DNA of 64,000 nucleotides from Ceratodon purpureus (Eukaryota; Streptophyta; Bryopsida; Pseudoditrichales; Ditrichaceae): NCBI GenBank assembly GCA_014871385.1, contig CM026433.1, positions 7,306,740 to 7,370,739 of the forward strand, read 5' to 3'. Shown piece by piece: positions 58,999 to 64,000 of this stretch (position 1 is its first letter; each line of letters starts with the position of its first letter). The notes under the pieces were generated by a model. It saw only the letters and a program-made list of their open reading frames with translations, ran no database searches and was not told where the DNA came from. The position numbers and the translations under genes were made by a program.

Positions 58999-59500
58999 AG
59001 TTAAACCGGGTTTCCGGGTATATATGGTAGAGCGTCCAATAATGGCGCAAATTTCAGCCTGGGGAATCTACTGCGAAAATAGCAGTGCAAATAATTTTCA
59101 TGCATGGGGAAACTAATCAAAAAGTTGGAGCAAGTGGAATCATCATTTTTGGATTCTTCTACAATTAGTTATGAATTTTGAAGATGGATTCATAGGTGTT
59201 TCTAAAATGGCGCACACCCTACAATGTTTTCCATCAGTACATGGTACTGTTGGGTGGGGAAGCTACTATGTACCTCTGATGGAAGATGACTAGAGCTCCA
59301 TTTTTGGCACTGCGCCATTTTTGGACGCTCTACCATAAAGCGGGGACAGGCTCTTCACCATTTGAACCCTAATCCTGTGAGGCCTCTCCACCTCTCTCGG
59401 AGCTCTCAACGAATTAGAACAGTAATTCCAGATATTTTGACGCTGAAGTTAGAAAGCGGGAGGTAACCTCGGGACTGCAAGGGGACTACCGATTTAAGGT
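58999..59500 (+). mobile_element. 190-bp TATA-bearing element, copy 2, split by a MITE
   Basis: Left end GTTAAACCGGGTTTCCGGGTA, interrupted at a TA by the MITE 59024-59335, then resuming AAGCGGGGACAGGCTCTTCACC-type sequence through CTCTCCACCTCTCTCGG to GGGGACTACCGATTTAAG. It is clearly homologous to 3762-3946. Confidence 0.65.
59024..59335. mobile_element. MITE-like TIR element, 312 bp, same family as 33096-33416
   Basis: Left end TGGTAGAGCGTCCAATAATG and right complement TGGTAGAGCGTCCAAAAATG, flanked by TA (59022-59023, 59336-59337). Interior aligns in reverse with 33096-33416. Its TIRs match each other better than those of that copy, so it is the younger insertion. Confidence 0.85.
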
Positions 59501-59501
59501 A

Positions 59502-60530
59502 GAGTAGAATGTCCTTAACCTCCAAATGCCTGAGCCTATGACCACAAAAATAGACTTTGACTTTGGATGTGCTACTTTTCCACTATAAATAATGTAAAAT
59601 ATGAATTTTAAAGTCTTCTTAGAGAGATACACATGTAATCTCCAAGCAATAATTTTTTCAAAATTAATTGTTTCATTATGTAATTAATATAAATTTTCAA
59701 ATAAAAAAAACAAAAAAAATTCATATCAAATATGGATTATACCAACCAATTACAAAATATTTACCATAGATGTATATGACAACCAAAAACCTTAAACTAG
59801 TTACCATGCTCAAAAATTATGTTTTAATCCAAAAATATGATGAAAAAACCTAAAATCGTGGAAAAACAAGAAATTGCCACGGTTATACCCCTTCATCTTA
59901 TACCTACTATAAATCACTCAATTTTAGGTATTTTTCAATATTTCAAATTGGACTGCAAAGTAGATTGTAAAGCTATATTTCATTAGTTTACCTCAAATGC
60001 AAAAAAGATCATCTCGATAGTCAAAATTGTGTTTCAGCTGTCTGTTTTAAGAAATTTTTGAATACACACACGGTATTGATCTTTTGGACTTTAAGGAGGC
60101 ACCTAAATTCATGAAATCATCATTTTGAGAATTCATTAATGAGGTTAGTTACAACATGAAAAAAATGATGAAAAAATGTTATTTGGATGAAAGTTATGGA
60201 ACTTGGAAAAATGAGATCAACCAGTTTTAGGTCATTTGGGCGGTTAGGGGTTAAACCAACCAAATAAGGATTTTTGGTATAGGTGTGGCGCTCTTATGTA
60301 TTTTCTGTATTTTTTCATTGAAGGGAGAACAAGAATGATGCTGAAGGCAGTTGTTTCTAGAATTAAATAGCAAAAAACCAATATATTATGAATATTGTAA
60401 GTGAAAAGTGTCCCAGACCTAAAACCAATCAGATGCTCAAATGTACAAAGGAGGTACATCTATTTTTTTGCAATTTAGAAATTAGTCATGCTCGATATTG
60501 AGTCGTGGTTGGTTTAAGGACATTTTACTC
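59502..60530. mobile_element. TIR element, 1029 bp, TA target site
   Basis: Left end GAGTAGAATGTCCTTAACC and right complement GAGTAAAATGTCCTTAAACC, each bounded by TA (59500-59501, 60531-60532). No transposase frame. Parts of its interior recur inverted at 61127-61505. Confidence 0.65.
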
Positions 60531-60531
60531 T

Positions 60532-60768
60532 AATAGCACCTATTTTTGTACATTTAAGGAATTCACTATACTTGTAGAGGTGGAATTAGTGGCTTACTAT
60601 TTTTAGTGATTTCAATGAGAAAAGACAAAGTTTCCCCATTTCTAGGATATTTATAAGCACTAACAATAATAACTACAAATTTTAGAAGTGACCAATGTAA
60701 GTTAACTTATAGTCGAACATGTACGCATAGGATACATTATGGGTAGTTATAGGGTGATTAAATCCCCA
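60532..60768 (+). repeat. Dispersed repeat segment (reverse copy at 30640-30890)
   Basis: Begins right after the 1029-bp element and matches the complement of 30640-30890 from TAGCACCTATTTTTG-type sequence to CCCAGTGGAG. Confidence 0.7.
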
Positions 60769-60911
60769 GTGGAGCTAAATGATCGTCAGTCTTCAATTTC
60801 CTAAAACCACCACCTTCCCCATTTATGACATGTAGACCTTTCTTTTTATGAGACCCAAAACCACCAATTTCACTATTCAAGGAGACAAATGCACACTAGT
60901 GATCTCAATAC

Positions 60912-61096
60912 TAGCTAAATTTAGTTGGATTTTTACTACTAAACATATAAGAACTACTAAACATATAATGAACTACTAAACATATAATGCTCAACATTCA
61001 TTATATTATGTTGAGGATTATATGTTTAGTAGTTCTTTTTTTCCTTTGTATATTTAGCAGTTCCTTTTTTTGGGTAGAAATCCAACTTAATTAAGC
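60912..61096. repeat. AT-rich hairpin with internal direct repeats
   Basis: Arms run inward from AGTTGGATTT and its complement AAATCCAACT. Both contain TACTAAACATATA-type units (three in a row on the left), meeting near ATGTTGAG. Confidence 0.75.
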
Positions 61097-61126
61097 CAAT
61101 TTTTAGATCGCTGGCCCAGATTTTCC

Positions 61127-61505
61127 TTGTCTTAACCTCTAAATGCTTGAATGACCAAAACTTGGTTGGTCTAGTTCTTCAAGTTCTATAACTATTATCC
61201 AATTGATATTTTTTTTATGTATTTATTTTTTATGTTGTAAAATTGTGAGAAACCTATCTAATTTCATTAGAGAATTATCTAAATGATAATTTTAAGAATT
61301 TTGGTGCCTCTTTAAAGTCCAAAACATCAATATTGTATAGTTTAATCGAAAATCTCTACAGACAGCTGAAACACAATTTTGACTTTTGGAATGATCTTTT
61401 TTGCATTTGAAGTAACCTAATGAAATGTAGCTTGAAAAATCTATTTTCGGATCCAATAGCATCCCGATTTGAAGTCTATTTTTGTGGTCATAAGCTTAGG
61501 CATGG
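61127..61505 (-). repeat. Inverted partial copy of the 1029-bp element interior
   Basis: The complement matches 59516-60256 with gaps: shared blocks include ATGACCACAAAAATAGACTT, AATGCAAAAAAGATCAT, GTCAAAATTGTGTTTCAGCT and TTTTGGACTTTAA. Together with 59502-60530 it forms a large imperfect foldback. Confidence 0.7.
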
Positions 61506-61705
61506 ATTAAACCTGGGTAAAAGTATATATAGCAAAGACATACTCTTCACCATTGGTAATCCTCATCTATGAGGACTCTCCACCTCTGCCGGAGATCTTT
61601 GCAAATCACAGTAGTAGTCAAGTTTTGTTGACCTCGGAATTAAGAAACACCAAAGTAACCTCGGCATTGAGTGTTGGTTGACACCTAAACTAGTGGGAGT
61701 CACAG
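61505..61705 (+). mobile_element. 190-bp TATA-bearing element, copy 3 (diverged)
   Basis: Shares ATTAAACCTGGG at the left, AGTATATATAGC as the TATA-like part, CTCTCCACCTCTGCCGGAG in the middle and GGTTGACACCTAAAC at the right with the copies at 3762 and 58999, but is the most diverged. Confidence 0.5.
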
Positions 61706-62040
61706 TTGAGAAACCTCATTGAATGTCCATTCTCCTGGAATGTTACTTCATCCAAGTAGAAGTTACCTTGAGTTACCATTCTCCCACTTCATAGAATGTA
61801 TGATGAGGTGTCACTCTCTCCTCCAACCTCAATGTCCATTCTCCCGGAATACATTCCGTGCTCTTGGGAAGGTGGAATGTATTCCGGGAGAATGGACATT
61901 GAGGTTGGAGGAGAGAGTGACACCTCATCATACATTCTATGAAGTGGGAGAATGGTAACTCAAGGTAACTTCTACTTGGATGAAGTAACATTCTAGGAGA
62001 ATGGACATTCCCTGAGGTTTCTCAAGTGTGACTCCCCCTA
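61691..62040. repeat. Near-perfect hairpin, arms 167 bp, loop 16 bp
   Basis: Left arm 61691-61857 and right arm 61874-62040 are reverse complements with about five mismatches, all in the outer 48 bases; the inner 119 bases match perfectly. The loop is 61858-61873. Each arm also holds two copies of AATGTCCATTCTCC. The near-identical short open frames on opposite strands here are products of the palindrome, not genes. Confidence 0.95.
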
Positions 62041-62460
62041 CTATCAGTTTAAGGGACAGTTTCTTTCACATCAAATTCCATCTCTTGACGAGATCAGGAG
62101 CAGTGTTTGTTTTGCAGAAAGATTTTGAATGGAGCCTCCAAATGTTTGGCAAGCATGCCGTACATCCAGATCTTCATAAGGTTTTTGCAGAGGTTCAATT
62201 GCACATTTTAGAAGGCCTCACAAATACGATTTATTTCTATGCATCCAGGTTAGGCTATTTGCTCAGAAGTTGTCTCCAAAGCTTCTTGAGCTTCTTCCTA
62301 CTTCACTGCAATTTCGGAAATGTATCAAACATCTCCCGACATTCTCAAAGTTGTGCAATAAAGAGTCACTAAGGTATAGACACCCATATCCAACCAGCCA
62401 CCCAGAACTTATCAATAGACTTCTCCATTTTCAAGAAGCTTTAAATTCATTTCAATGAAG
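62041..62460 (+). other. Coding-like fragment of unknown origin
   Basis: A frame through 62100-62255 reads like protein (SLQMFGKHAVHPDLHKVF, LHILEGLTN). Beyond about 62260 a different frame looks better (KLLELLPTSLQFRKCIKHL). No start, splice pair or family could be assigned. It may be a decayed gene fragment caught among the repeats. Confidence 0.25.
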
Positions 62461-63569
62461 TTTCAAATTCAAAATTTAAAGAGATCTAGAAGAGAGTACT
62501 AAGAGTGATTGGTTGAAAGGGAATTGTATAGGAATATTTTGATAAAAGTACCATGATTAAGTTTTGGTGTCTTGGTGGTCGATTATGCATTGACCTATAT
62601 GTCCACTATATGCGATTTCAACTATTCACTTCAAATAATTGTTATTATTTCAAAACCAGGAAATAAAATTACAAAAAAAAATTCATTCAACAGGAACCTT
62701 ATGCTTGTACACATAAAAAATCCTGTTCAAATTATATACCTCAAACACCTATGCTAAAATCCCTAAGTGATCGGTTTTAGGTGCTTCTACCTTATTCGAT
62801 CGGGAAAGAGAAGAGCAAGCATACAGTAGTTGCCGTATAAGACCGTTAGTCGCGGACTCTCGAGTCTCGACTTTTCTGTAAAAGGAAACAGGCCTCTAAA
62901 TCTACAGAGTACAAAGAACATGCCCGAATCCCTCATCTACGAAAACGTTACAGAATCCTTCAAACTCGTAGATAGCCAGGCCCCACCGCCTCATCTTCGC
63001 CAGAAGCTCCGCCAGTCGCCTCGTGGAGAAGAAACGAGAGTCGTTGCACAGTTCACTACTTGAAACCCTCGTTTGCAGAGCGCGAGAGAACAGAGACCTC
63101 CGGAGAGAGTGTGAGAGATTTGCAATCGGCGTCGGAGTGTGGACGAAGAGCATCGGAGCTTTAATTCGCACCAAGCCGCGACAATCGCCGTTCGGAGGAG
63201 AGGAAGATAGAGATAGAAACCCTTGAAACGCTTGAAACCCTTGAAACCCTCGAAACCCTTGCTTGTTTGGCGCTTTGGCTCTGTTGTTGCTCTAGGGTGA
63301 GGCTTTGCCGTGCGTGGGAGTTTCTTTGGTGGGGTTTACAGGGGACTGTTTTGTTTGGCAGAGGCGAACAGATCCGGTTGGAGTTTTGGCCGTTGTGTTT
63401 GGGGCTTACAAGAAGCGGAGGGCAAGGAGGAGGGATACCTAGACTCGGCTGTGGAGGAGGAGTTTGTGGAAGGGTTCACTTTCGACCTGTTGGTTTGATT
63501 GAGTGTTCTGCTTTGGTTGCCGTGCGTGTATCGGCTGTGTTTAGTTGCGGTAGTGTGTTGGTGTTGAGG
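62461..63569. other. 5' flank and leader of the terminal gene
   Basis: AT-rich to about 62.75 kb, then GC-rich. Several AAACCCTTG / AAACCCTCG units (63218-63262), similar to plant telo-box motifs, lie 310-350 bases before the ATG at 63570. A short frame at 62830-63063 overlaps an opposing one and is not supported. Confidence 0.4.
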
Positions 63570-64000
63570 ATGGACTCTGGGATGTTTTTTGCTGGTCAGC
63601 AGGCGGGGTATGGGGTTTCCAGGGGTGGTTTCGCACCGCAGAAGCGGCAGTGGAGGAGCAACGGTCAGAATGTGCGGCCTCGGAAGAGGAACAAGACGTC
63701 GGCGTCGGCGTCTCAGCAGCAGCGTGGGGGTGGAGTGATGGCGATTGCTGCGGGCATGTATGATCCCCCGAGGTTGATGGAGTTGCAGCGTCAGAACCGA
63801 ATCAGGACGCGCAGGCACTTTCCGAAGCGGAGGAAGAGCGCCACTCCTCGAGTGCCTCCCCGGGCGCCTTTCAACGACAGCTCGTATCTGATGAGAGTTC
63901 GCCAGTCAGGAGGCTTGCCTTCTTTTGCCTCTCCTGCTACCCCGGCCACTCCTACTTTTGTTTCTACCCCTGTTTTTGCGTCTCCTGCACCGCAGTCTAG
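63570..64000 (+). CDS. Basic plant protein, N-terminal part, cut by window end
   Basis: Open from ATG 63570 to the last base (143 codons, no stop or donor needed). It starts MDSGMFFAGQQAGYG, has a basic region with an NLS-like cluster (RPRKRNKTS), a conserved-looking block RLMELQRQNRIRTRRHFPKR, then APFNDSSYLMRVRQSGG and a Ser/Pro/Ala/Thr-rich tail of repeats such as FASPA and FVSTPVF. I recall similar APxNxxxxLMR blocks in plant nuclear proteins of unknown role, but cannot name the family. The missing C-terminus prevents a firmer call. The GC-rich, clean frame and the block structure support a real gene. Confidence 0.75.
   Translation, partial: MDSGMFFAGQQAGYGVSRGGFAPQKRQWRSNGQNVRPRKRNKTSASASQQQRGGGVMAIAAGMYDPPRLMELQRQNRIRTRRHFPKRRKSATPRVPPRAPFNDSSYLMRVRQSGGLPSFASPATPATPTFVSTPVFASPAPQS

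Noticed and set aside
61719-61991. Two near-identical short proteins on opposite strands
   Set aside because: Direct consequence of the 167-bp-arm palindrome; each arm reads the same.

Overview
This is nuclear DNA of a land plant, most likely a bryophyte and probably a moss. The reasons are intron-rich genes with GT-AG splicing, AT-rich gene-poor spacers full of small inverted-repeat elements, a plant-type organellar DNA gyrase A, a brassinosteroid-signalling-kinase-type pseudokinase with an MGC lipidation start, and a group 3 LEA gene. The species cannot be fixed from sequence alone. Exon models below were built by hand from splice consensus, reading phase and family resemblance.

Layout. 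0-1.0 kb: decayed coding remnants on the + strand. 1.4-2.8 kb and 15.6-17.0 kb: the two arms of an inverted duplication, each with one copy of an unrecognised small basic protein gene; a third, diverged paralogue lies between them at 12.5-13.4 kb (- strand). 5.5-9.5 kb (- strand): a protein kinase joined by a phase-matched intron to an HSP70/HSPA12-like ATPase, broken by four single-base frameshifts. 17.9-21.5 kb (- strand): a two-domain Dabb (A/B-barrel) protein with a plastid-type leader. 23.8-27.7 kb (- strand): a complete 10-exon BSK-like gene. 29.3-31.9 kb: a dispersed repeat with an internal 174-bp tandem array. 32-38 kb: no genes, several short TIR elements with TA target sites. 37.9-40.2 kb: degenerate tandem repeats. 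40.4-50.3 kb: a complete 28-exon gyrase A gene. 51.5-57.7 kb: an apparent 6-kb insertion bounded by a 112-bp direct repeat, carrying a copia-type LTR, an intact Crinkler/RHS-like NTPase-nuclease gene and a second copy of the 29-32 kb repeat. 57.8-58.6 kb (- strand): a LEA gene. 59-62 kb: nested TIR elements and a 167-bp-arm near-perfect hairpin. 63.57 kb to the end: the first exon of a basic plant protein, cut by the window edge.

The genes are separate eukaryotic units, not operons. The strongest leads are the kinase-HSP70 fusion, the CR-effector-like gene under an LTR, the insertion that carries it, and the mobile elements for which the window itself holds an empty or contrasting copy. Housekeeping genes (gyrase A, BSK, LEA, Dabb) read cleanly with intact splice sites, while the kinase-HSP70 locus does not.
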